Below are positions 30,501 to 36,696 of a DNA stretch of 52,423 nucleotides, in pieces. Under the pieces are notes generated by a model. It did not search any database. It was given only the letters and a program-made list of their open reading frames with translations, and was not told the DNA's origin. Each line of letters starts with the position of its first letter. The first letter of the stretch is position 1. The stretch is from CAYWIT01 sp964458415 (GTDB taxonomy: Bacteria > Pseudomonadota > Alphaproteobacteria > Micavibrionales > UBA2020). Made by a program: the position numbers and the translations under genes. The stretch is from the NCBI GenBank assembly GCA_964458415.1, contig CAYWIT010000018.1, positions 1 to 52,423 on the forward strand, read 5' to 3'.

Positions 30501-31114
30501 AGGGAATCCGTCGCCGCCGCCGCTTCGGCATAGGTATAGCGCAGCACGATGTCGTCGCCGCTGGTCGTGATCAGATCCGTCGTCGCATCGACATAGGCGT
30601 TACAGGTGGTCGAAAAGGAACGGTTCGGTCCCGCTGAAATCACCGCCAGCACGGTTTGTGTCGTGGCATCGCCGGCGATCGGCGTAGGGGAGCCCAGCAA
30701 ACGCAAGGCGCCGGCGCCGCAGCCGTTGTCTACGGCGGGATCATTCTGGGCGCCGACATCCCAGACGCAATAGCCGTAGTCGGTATTCCATGGGTCGGTC
30801 ACCGGCGCGCCGATGGTCAGCGGGATCAGCCCGCCGTTGGTCGGCTTGCCGCCCGCCGTGGCGAGCCATTCCTTGGGTTCGACAGAACTATCGGAATCGC
30901 AGTCGCCGCCGGCCGCCTGATTGACCGCGTCCATGATGACGATTTTTGAGACGGTGAGCATCTGCGTGTCGGCGGCGGTTTTTTTCGTCAGTCGCGACAT
31001 CGACGCTACCGGACCGGTCATCAGCTGATAGGTCGCTACAGACAGCGCCGCCGAGATGGCCAAGGCCCCCAGCAAAACCGTAAACACACTCCCGCGCTCG
31101 GACCGACGGATCAT
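27488..31114 (-). CDS. Giant pilin-like anchored surface protein with Lcl/DUF1566-like and two DUF1554-like lectin domains
   Basis: The 1208-residue product starts MIRRSERG followed by a hydrophobic helix, like a pseudopilin leader without Glu+5. Then come two short GxxRYNTxTxxxExCxGxxW motifs (about residues 275 and 315), an anchor-like all-beta domain (about 345–455), and a DUF1566/Lcl-type domain (about 460–660: YCDLMEYNGKTDWYLPNQYEM, ending TRCVRRDD). Finally there are two tandem units, each of an Ig-like beta domain and a DUF1554-like C-type-lectin fold (VTSATYNGAEIGGLAGADSKC … LYCVSDN and VKSAVNNGNLAGVAGADITC … YYHLYCIEQ). Such domains occur in secreted adhesins. Base composition is higher in GC at the 5' half. 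It is flanked by three TA modules. Surface binding is inferred. Confidence 0.75.
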   Translation of the reverse strand: MIRRSERGSVFTVLLGALAISAALSVATYQLMTGPVASMSRLTKKTAADTQMLTVSKIVIMDAVNQAAGGDCDSDSSVEPKEWLATAGGKPTNGGLIPLTIGAPVTDPWNTDYGYCVWDVGAQNDPAVDNGCGAGALRLLGSPTPIAGDATTQTVLAVISAGPNRSFSTTCNAYVDATTDLITTSGDDIVLRYTYAEAAAATDSLWSLKAGDPDVAEIAKDLEISAGGGGTGSIIAAGGIKPGTEATISACAAGVNVGMIRYNTATPGLEVCNGASGWAAAGSGGGAADTFQPDAAIDCTEDLDPVDGIADHLGEVRYNTTTEVPEFCDGTGWRPFALSIPGVNLVLSPASATMNVDGATNEDPVTCSVAGWNCGLETTFTLTNTGSTQSAAPVTALTNTTNFAITSNTCTANPLDTNEACTIVVRPKANGNLTYTGNLTITANNNPFATLQGTASGFGCTPGRTGGGGIYVACNQDDADGMGTYNLVIMPSGCNGSTLNPTCSGNDTAVIQKAYGPSGELPYICQDNDHSCKGAKQAVTMAAMHSFGYGTFGAASYCDLMEYNGKTDWYLPNQYEMQFLIYPQKAAGTLTGFVADNYRTSNESLASSYNAAIRMNMSTGSTVSTNGSRTSSDYTRCVRRDDLALPSATADTNPDDVSFPMSVTTSSGARVSSAAVTIDGFLQPVTVTVTSATGNPKVKINGGAEAASGTLTAINQTVQLVMDAPVVAGTKNTMTLTIGPDSYTWYVGYANPAGDAMIFVTSATYNGAEIGGLAGADSKCQSAATATGYSGTWTALLGSSTISASSRIPFNWATLKRTDGTTVASGWSDLWDGSLAAAIYTENATASTDSVWTNAASDGSIKYATSNNTCADWSAINGNDTGLGSSVSTSSNWLDTGGADDYCSSGKYFALYCVSDNPGTDTTPSMPATAGDFAYAVQVPASTLTTSNAVTVAGLGNGVNATVTITGASGSPGFNVNGAPGTSGVTTVANGDEIELFMTSPAAANTSYLMTVTIGDGDAITWRVWTTGDPTGTVVKRVFVKSAVNNGNLAGVAGADITCTNAATAAGLGGSWKAILSGVSEAEAAVNRIGYNWSILKLIDNTTIVTTTGNLWKTDTTPLTNPILQTETGAVVAGYLTHSNTRTDGLNYSTNLDNANCSAWSSSSGTSGNNVHTGQNSQTTSAWINWGFSGVSCSFNTGNYYHLYCIEQ

Positions 31115-31156
31115 TTCTGGATAAATCCCCCTCCGCTTATTTTAACAGCCTGAAAG

Positions 31157-31171
31157 TTTAGGAATTGTTAA
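31157..31171 (-). promoter_or_regulatory. Degenerate CtrA-like box upstream of the large surface protein
   Basis: TTTA-N7-TTAA on the plus strand (TTAA-N7-TAAA on the gene's strand) is one base off the CtrA consensus, about 45 nt before the ATG. Weak on its own; noted because the prepilin operon has a perfect box. Confidence 0.2.
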
Positions 31172-31214
31172 TAGTCAAAAGAAACAACGCCCCCCCCCGA
31201 CTCCACCACGTCCC

Positions 31215-31263
31215 CCCCGACTTGTTCGGGGATCCATAATGTGGATGCCGCAATGCATGCGGC
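31215..31263. repeat. Three tandem hairpins (REP-like intergenic element)
   Basis: CCCCGA/TCGGGG (31215–31231), ATCCA/TGGAT (31232–31246) and GCCGCA/TGCGGC (31247–31263) lie end to end with 5-nt loops, followed by the dispersed GGCATGACGG motif at 31261–31270. The 252-bp spacer holds no gene. Confidence 0.6.
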
Positions 31264-31301
31264 ATGACGGGGGAGGCAAGGTGGAGCAGACAAGTACCCT
31301 C

Positions 31302-31344
31302 TTGCTCAAAATAGCCCGGCATGTTATGATTACTTATGATTACA
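31302..31344 (+). promoter_or_regulatory. parDE promoter with direct-repeat operator
   Basis: TTGCTC (31302–31307) and TATGAT (31325–31330) are 17 nt apart. Two ATGATTAC direct repeats (31327–31334 and 31337–31344), one helical turn apart, overlap the −10, the typical arrangement for a ribbon-helix-helix repressor such as ParD. Confidence 0.6.
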
Positions 31345-31366
31345 TTTGATTTATAGGGAGGGTGTC

Positions 31367-31627
31367 ATGTCTGACTTAACGGAGCCTATGACTGTGAGGG
31401 CTAGTAAGGAGATCGTCAGCGGGATTGACGCGCTGGCGGCGGTCATGGATCGATCCAGAAATTATCTTGTTAATCAGGCACTTCAGCAGTACGTCGAGCG
31501 CAATGCATGGCAGCTTGCCCGTATTCAGGCCGGAATAAAAGACGCAGAGGCCGGAAAGGTAACCCCCGCAGAGAATGTTTTTGAGGACATCGCCTTGAAA
31601 CACGGCTTGCCGTTGAGTCGGACATGA
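31367..31627 (+). CDS. parD: ParD-like ribbon-helix-helix antitoxin
   Basis: The 86-residue product has an N-terminal ribbon-helix-helix (MTVRASKEIVSGIDALAAVMDRSRNYLVNQALQQYVER) that should dimerise on DNA. A helical C-terminal tail (ARIQAGIKDAEAGKVTPAENVFEDI) then wraps the toxin. The ATG at 31367 follows GGGAGG; an in-frame start 21 nt upstream is less likely. Its stop overlaps the ATG of parE (ATGA). Confidence 0.88.
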   Translation: MSDLTEPMTVRASKEIVSGIDALAAVMDRSRNYLVNQALQQYVERNAWQLARIQAGIKDAEAGKVTPAENVFEDIALKHGLPLSRT

Positions 31628-31923
31628 GGCTGGTATTTTCTGACGCTGCAAAAAGTGATCTGAACGCCATTTTCGATTACATCGCCGCTGAAAATCAAGC
31701 GGCCGCCGCGCTTGTCCTGCAGGCGGTTATGGCGGCAACCGCGCAGTTGCAGGAATTTCCGCAGTCGGGAAGGGCGGGCCGTGTGCCGGAGACGAGAGAG
31801 CTTGTCATGGGCAATCTGCCTTATATTCTTGTCTATGGCGTGATGCAAGATGCCGTGGTTATTTTTGCGGTGTTTCATGGTGCTAGAAACATTGTCCAGG
31901 AAATGCAGGAACGTCAAAAGTAA
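31624..31923 (+). CDS. parE: ParE/RelE-superfamily toxin
   Basis: The 99-residue product has the ParE pattern: LVFSDAAKSDLNAIFDYIAAENQAAA, LQEFPQSGRAGRVPETRELVMGNLPYILVYGV and IFAVFHGARN. ParE toxins poison DNA gyrase, while RelE relatives cleave mRNA; which applies cannot be settled from sequence. It appears intact and is coupled to parD. Its stop lies 8 bp from the end of convergent ubiA. Confidence 0.88.
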   Translation: MRLVFSDAAKSDLNAIFDYIAAENQAAAALVLQAVMAATAQLQEFPQSGRAGRVPETRELVMGNLPYILVYGVMQDAVVIFAVFHGARNIVQEMQERQK

Positions 31924-31931
31924 CGCGGGGT

Positions 31932-32831
31932 CTATAACCCCAACAACAACAGCACCAACAACCCGAAATTACGGCTGGAGCGAAAAATCATCAGGCAATT
32001 CGCGGGGTTATGCATATCCCAGACACGGAGCTGCCAGATCATATGCGCGATGACGGGCAGGGTCAGCATCGGCGTCATAATGCTGGGCGATGCCAGATAT
32101 TTGGCGATGATCCAGCACGTCAGCGCCGCTACGTAAAAGACAGAGACGTAAACCGCGCTCTTATCCCCGAACAGGCGGGCGGTGGAACGTACGCCGATCA
32201 GGGCATCGTCCTCTTTGTCCTGATGGGCATAGATCGTGTCATAGGCCAATGTCCAGAAAATCCCCCCCGCATAGAGCCAGAGGGCGGGGGCGGCGAGCGT
32301 GCCGTCAGTGGCCGCCCAGCCCATGAGGGCGCCCCAGTTGAAGGTAAACCCCAGAAAGAGCTGTGGCCACCATGTCACCCGTTTCATCAGCGGATAAACG
32401 CCGACAAGGAGGAGAGCTGCAAAGCCAAGCGCAATGTCCAGTTTCGGTAACGTCAGCAGGATCAGAAAAGCAGGGGCCAGCAGCGCCGCCAGAAAGATCA
32501 GCACTTGCTTGACAGAAATTTCTCCGGCGGCAAGGGGGCGTGTTCTGGTGCGTTCCACCTGCTGGTCAAGATTGCGATCCCAGAGGTCGTTCACAACACA
32601 ACCGGCGCTGCGCATGAGCAGGGCCCCCAGAGCGAAGAGGAACATATTGCGCCAGCCGCCAATATCCATATTGACAATTCCGCCATGGGAGAGAACAATC
32701 CCCCACCAGCACGGCAGCAGCAGGAGCCACGTTCCGATGGGGCGATCCAACCGCGCCAGCTTGATATAGGGGTGCCATGCGGGCGGGGTTTTTAAAAAAA
32801 CAGGATGCTGTGCTTGAATATCGCTGGCCAT
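31932..32831 (-). CDS. ubiA: 4-hydroxybenzoate polyprenyltransferase
   Basis: UbiA prenylates 4-hydroxybenzoate in ubiquinone synthesis, inside the inner membrane. The 299-residue product has both Asp-rich Mg-pyrophosphate motifs: NDLWDRNLD at residues 81–89 and YDTIYAHQDKEDD ending at 209. About eight to nine helices are present, along with the GVYPLMKRVTWWPQLFLGFTFNWG signature. It is divergent from rsmE with only 15 bp between start codons. Confidence 0.95.
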   Translation of the reverse strand: MASDIQAQHPVFLKTPPAWHPYIKLARLDRPIGTWLLLLPCWWGIVLSHGGIVNMDIGGWRNMFLFALGALLMRSAGCVVNDLWDRNLDQQVERTRTRPLAAGEISVKQVLIFLAALLAPAFLILLTLPKLDIALGFAALLLVGVYPLMKRVTWWPQLFLGFTFNWGALMGWAATDGTLAAPALWLYAGGIFWTLAYDTIYAHQDKEDDALIGVRSTARLFGDKSAVYVSVFYVAALTCWIIAKYLASPSIMTPMLTLPVIAHMIWQLRVWDMHNPANCLMIFRSSRNFGLLVLLLLGL

Positions 32832-32846
32832 AGGGAAAAATATAAC

Positions 32847-33596
32847 ATGACTGAAAACGAAACGAAAAGGCCGCGGCTTTATATTTCGGAAGAAAACATT
32901 CAGGCCGGTAAATTTGCATCCTTATCAGAAGGTCAGGCGCATTACTTAAGAAATGTCATGAGGATGAACAAGGGGGATACTCTGCGTGTTTTTAACGGTC
33001 ATCAGGGAGAATGGCTAGCCGATATAAAAGAAATAAACAAAAAGAATGTATTGATTGGCTTTGTTAATCAGATACATCAACAAAAGTCCTGTCCTGACAT
33101 CTGGGTTCTGGCTTCCCCTGTCAAGAAGGATGCCTTTGATTTTATGGTGGAAAAATCGTGTGAGCTGGGGGCTGCGCGCTTTTGTCCGGTTATTTGTGCG
33201 CATACCGTTGTCCATCGGGTGAATGCCGGGCGACTGAATGCGGTTTCTATCGAGGCTGCGGAACAATCCGAGCGTCTGGATTTGATGCCGGTAATGGATA
33301 TTTGTGATTTGAAAAGCCTTTTAAAATCATGGGATAAAAACAGAAAGATCATCTTTTGCATGGAAAGGGCGGCAGCGCCAAATATTGCGCGGGCCTTGCA
33401 GGATGGGCAGGGCAAACCCCTTGCTGTGCTGGTCGGCCCCGAGGGAGGGTTTTCACCGGAGGAAATGGCTTATCTTCAGGAACAGGACTTTGTCATTCCG
33501 GTATCTCTCGGACCCCGGATTTTGCGGGCGGAAACGGCCCTTGTCGCGGCACTGTCTTGTGTGCAGGCGATCCGGGGGGATTGGGCCCTTGACTAA
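32847..33596 (+). CDS. rsmE: 16S rRNA (uracil-1498-N3)-methyltransferase RsmE
   Basis: The 249-residue product has an N-terminal PUA-like domain (GQAHYLRNVMRMNKGDTLRVFNGHQGEW) and a C-terminal SPOUT knot: LVGPEGGFSPEEM and SLGPRILRAETALVAAL, which bind S-adenosylmethionine. It methylates U1498 of 16S rRNA. The start at ATG 32847 gives the conserved N-terminus; an in-frame start at 32805 would lie inside ubiA. Its TAA forms part of a 14-bp inverted repeat. Confidence 0.95.
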   Translation: MTENETKRPRLYISEENIQAGKFASLSEGQAHYLRNVMRMNKGDTLRVFNGHQGEWLADIKEINKKNVLIGFVNQIHQQKSCPDIWVLASPVKKDAFDFMVEKSCELGAARFCPVICAHTVVHRVNAGRLNAVSIEAAEQSERLDLMPVMDICDLKSLLKSWDKNRKIIFCMERAAAPNIARALQDGQGKPLAVLVGPEGGFSPEEMAYLQEQDFVIPVSLGPRILRAETALVAALSCVQAIRGDWALD

Positions 33597-33631
33597 TTTT
33601 TCTATTTATACATTATGTAAATAGAAAAATT
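33595..33631. repeat. AT-rich 14-bp perfect inverted repeat after rsmE
   Basis: Arms 33595–33608 and 33618–33631 are perfect complements (for example TCTATTTA and TAAATAGA) around TACATTATG. It is too AT-rich for a typical terminator. The loop region contains TACATTATGTA (33609–33619), like the palindrome at 3373–3385. It lies about 100 nt upstream of gshA. Confidence 0.5.
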
Positions 33632-33730
33632 CTTCTCTGTCTCTGGATTTTTCTTGCGAAATTACGGCAAAAGATAGATAACATTAAACATAAAAATTAA
33701 CGCGCGATCCTCGCGCAAGACGGTGAACAA

Positions 33731-35197
33731 ATGTCGATGCCCAGCCATATTGGCCGAAAAATTATCCAGAATAAACAAGAGCTGATCGCGTGGTTTGAAT
33801 CAGGCTGTACACCGGCTGAACGTCTGCTGATTGGCGTCGAGCACGAGAAACCGCCTTTTTATCTGGATAATAACGCGCCTGTGCCTTTTATCGGTCTGGC
33901 GGGCCGCGCCGGGATCCACGATTTTATCGAAAAGATGATCGTCGAGCGAGGCTGGATGCAGGGCGAGACTGAAAACGGAAATGTTGTGGAGATCAGCAAG
34001 AATAACCTGAACTGGACGTTCGAGCCGGGCCTGCAAATGGAAACCGGCGGCGCGCCGCTCCGCAATGTGCATCTGAACGCGAAGGAAACGGATGAAACCA
34101 TCGCCGAAGCGATTGACGTCTCGAAATCTCTGGGCTTTGGCATGCTGGCACAGGGCTATCATCCCGTGCATTCCGGAGAGGAAATGCCGGTCATGCCGAA
34201 ATCGCGATATCAGCAGTTCCATGCTTTTGCGCTGGAAAAAAATGATAACAACTGGTGGGAAACACTGATCTGCACATCCACCTGTCAGGTCAACATGGGG
34301 TATCAGTCCGAAGCGGACATGGTAAAAATGCTGCGCGTCAGCTTGTCATTGCAGCCGATTGCCGTGGCCTTATTCGCTAATTCCCCGTTCAGCAAGGGAC
34401 AGCCGACGGGATACCAGAGCTATCGCAGCCATAAAATTTACAACAATCTGGGGGGGCGTCACGGTTTCATGCTACCCGTCGCCTTCGAGGAAGGCTTTGG
34501 TTTTGAGCGTTTTGTCGATTATGCTCTGAATGAAATGCCGTTGCTGGGCATATACAAAGGCAGCGCCTTTCTGGATGCGCATGGCGCAAAATTTCAGGAC
34601 TTCATGGACGGAAAACTGGATATCTGCGCGAATGAAAAAGCGACGATCAGCGACTGGCAGAATCATCTGAATACGATCTGGCCCGAAGTGCGCGTCCGCC
34701 GCTTTCTTGAAATGCGCGGTGCCGATAATGGACCAGCTGAAATGATTAAAGCGCTGCCCGCGTTCTGGGTCGGCTTGCTGTACGACAAACAGGCGCTGGA
34801 TCAGGCTTACGAGATGGTCAAGGACTGGACGGCGCAGGATCGCGATTATTTGCGGATCACAACGCCCAATACCGGATTGCAAACGCCTTTTCTTGGCACG
34901 ACGGTGCAGGAGATCGCGAAAAACTGTCTGGCGCTGGCGGAATCCGGGCTGAAGCGCCGGAATATCCGCGATGCGCAGGGCCGCGATGAAAGCATCTATC
35001 TGGAGCCGCTCAAGGAAATCGCGGCAAGCGGCCTGAATTGGGCGCAACGGCTGGAAGAGCGCTTTCACAACGTCTGGAAGGGCGATATCCGGCAGCTTTT
35101 TAACGAGATGAGCTATGAGGCCTCGCCCTCCATTCTTACCCCTGCCGCGGCGGCCAGTCCGGCCAAAAAGATCATTACTTTCGGGAACGGGAAGTAG
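33731..35197 (+). CDS. gshA: Glutamate–cysteine ligase (alphaproteobacterial/plant type)
   Basis: This enzyme makes gamma-glutamylcysteine from Glu, Cys and ATP, the first step of glutathione synthesis. The 488-residue product carries family motifs IGVEHEKPPF, EISKNNLNWTFEPGLQMETGGAPL, MPKSRYQQFHAF, TSTCQVNMGYQSEADMVKMLRVSLSLQPIAVALFANSPFS and RFLEMRGADNGP. The length is close to that expected. Upstream the Shine–Dalgarno is weak; MSMPSHIGRKI is the plausible start. It converges on gltX with 7 bp between stops and no terminator hairpin. Confidence 0.95.
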   Translation: MSMPSHIGRKIIQNKQELIAWFESGCTPAERLLIGVEHEKPPFYLDNNAPVPFIGLAGRAGIHDFIEKMIVERGWMQGETENGNVVEISKNNLNWTFEPGLQMETGGAPLRNVHLNAKETDETIAEAIDVSKSLGFGMLAQGYHPVHSGEEMPVMPKSRYQQFHAFALEKNDNNWWETLICTSTCQVNMGYQSEADMVKMLRVSLSLQPIAVALFANSPFSKGQPTGYQSYRSHKIYNNLGGRHGFMLPVAFEEGFGFERFVDYALNEMPLLGIYKGSAFLDAHGAKFQDFMDGKLDICANEKATISDWQNHLNTIWPEVRVRRFLEMRGADNGPAEMIKALPAFWVGLLYDKQALDQAYEMVKDWTAQDRDYLRITTPNTGLQTPFLGTTVQEIAKNCLALAESGLKRRNIRDAQGRDESIYLEPLKEIAASGLNWAQRLEERFHNVWKGDIRQLFNEMSYEASPSILTPAAAASPAKKIITFGNGK

Positions 35198-35204
35198 CGT
35201 AGAT

Positions 35205-36614
35205 CTACGCGACGTCTTTTAGGCGGGCGATCGTTTCTTCCTTGCCGAGGATCTCGGCGATATGAAAGACCGAAGGGCTGATGGTTGTTCCGGTGAGGGC
35301 GGCGCGGAGCGGCATCGCCACCTGACCCAGTTTAACCTGTTTCTGCGCGGCATAGTCCTTCAGCACGCTTTCAATGCTTTGTTTTCTGAAGTCATCAAGA
35401 CTGATCAGGATTTGCCGCACATCATTCAGTATGGCGCGGGTATTGTCGTCCAGAAGCAGCTTGCTTGCGTCCGCATCCAGCATCAGCGGACGCTCCCGGA
35501 TCAGGAATAATCCGGCATGGGCCAGTTCGATCAGGGTTTGCGCGCGCTCCTTGAGTTCCGGCAGTGCTTTTCTAAACCGCTGCAATCCGGTTTCGTCCGG
35601 CTTTTCGCCGAGTTCGTGCTCGATACAGGGGATGACCAGATTCATCAGGTCATCGTCGCTACGTTCACGCATGTAATGGGCGTTGACGTTGGCCAGCTTG
35701 GCAAAATCCATGCGCGAAGGAGAGGTGCCGATATCCTCCAGCGTAAAAATCTTCGCGGCTTCCTCGGACGAGATAATGTCGATGTCGCCATGGCCCCAGC
35801 CCAGACGCAGCAGATAGTTGCGCAAGGCTTCGGGCAGGTAGCCCATGTCACGATAGGCCTCGAGCCCGATGGCGCCATGTCTCTTGGACAGCTTGGCGCC
35901 GTCCGGTCCGTGGATCAGGGGAATATGCGCACACTGCGGCATGGTCCAATCCATCGCGTCATAAATCAGGCGCTGGCGAAAGGCGTTGGTCAGGTGATCG
36001 TCGCCACGGATAATGTGGGTGATGCCCATGTCATGGTCGTCTACCACGACAGAAAGCATATAGGTCGGCGTTCCGTCGCTGCGCAGCAGGATCATGTCAT
36101 CCATCTGGCTATAGGGAACGCGGACGTCTCCTTGTACGGAGTCATGGAGAACCATTTCTTCATCGGGCTTTATCGGCGCTTTGAGCCGGATAGCGGGTTT
36201 GACGCCTTCCGGAGCCTCCGCCGGGTCGCGGTCCCGCCACCGGCCATCATAACGGGTGGGCAGTCCGGCGGCCATCTGCTCCTGCCGCATTTTTTCCAGT
36301 TCGTCAGGTGTAGCGTAACAGAAATAGGCTTTGCCTGCGGCGACAAGCTGGTGGGCGATTTCGGCATGGCGGCCCATGCGCGCGAACTGGAAAACAGGTT
36401 CGCCATCCCAGTCGAGCCCGAGCCAGGTGAGGCTTTCAATAATTTTATCCAAGGCATCCGGCGTTGAGCGGGCACGGTCGGTATCTTCAATCCGCAATAA
36501 AAAACGGCCGCCGTGGTGTTTGGCGAAAAGCCAGTTAAACAGAGCTGTGCGTGCCCCGCCGATATGAAGATAGCCAGTGGGAGAGGGGGCAAAGCGGGTA
36601 ATAACTTTTGACAT
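35205..36614 (-). CDS. gltX: Glutamate–tRNA ligase
   Basis: GltX charges tRNA-Glu in the cytoplasm. The 469-residue product is a class I synthetase with the HIGH motif as HIGG (residues 17–20, PSPTGYLHIGGARTAL) and KMSKS as KLSKR (241–245). The helical anticodon-binding domain follows. Many alphaproteobacteria have two GltX, one acting on tRNA-Gln before GatCAB; a second copy, if any, is outside the window. Confidence 0.96.
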   Translation of the reverse strand: MSKVITRFAPSPTGYLHIGGARTALFNWLFAKHHGGRFLLRIEDTDRARSTPDALDKIIESLTWLGLDWDGEPVFQFARMGRHAEIAHQLVAAGKAYFCYATPDELEKMRQEQMAAGLPTRYDGRWRDRDPAEAPEGVKPAIRLKAPIKPDEEMVLHDSVQGDVRVPYSQMDDMILLRSDGTPTYMLSVVVDDHDMGITHIIRGDDHLTNAFRQRLIYDAMDWTMPQCAHIPLIHGPDGAKLSKRHGAIGLEAYRDMGYLPEALRNYLLRLGWGHGDIDIISSEEAAKIFTLEDIGTSPSRMDFAKLANVNAHYMRERSDDDLMNLVIPCIEHELGEKPDETGLQRFRKALPELKERAQTLIELAHAGLFLIRERPLMLDADASKLLLDDNTRAILNDVRQILISLDDFRKQSIESVLKDYAAQKQVKLGQVAMPLRAALTGTTISPSVFHIAEILGKEETIARLKDVA

Positions 36615-36696
36615 TAAAAAGCCTCATAGCCTTTCTGGAAAAATTAAGCTACCTTATGATGATCGTCATAGAAAATCAATGGGATGAAGATGGGGG

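Noticed and set aside
29759..30637. 292-codon open frame antisense to the giant surface protein
   Set aside because: Arg/Gly-rich translation typical of a GC-rich shadow; no start signal.
33595..33631. Rho-independent terminator for rsmE
   Set aside because: The inverted repeat is perfect, but the stem is nearly all A/T and no T-run follows, so it is kept only as an inverted repeat.
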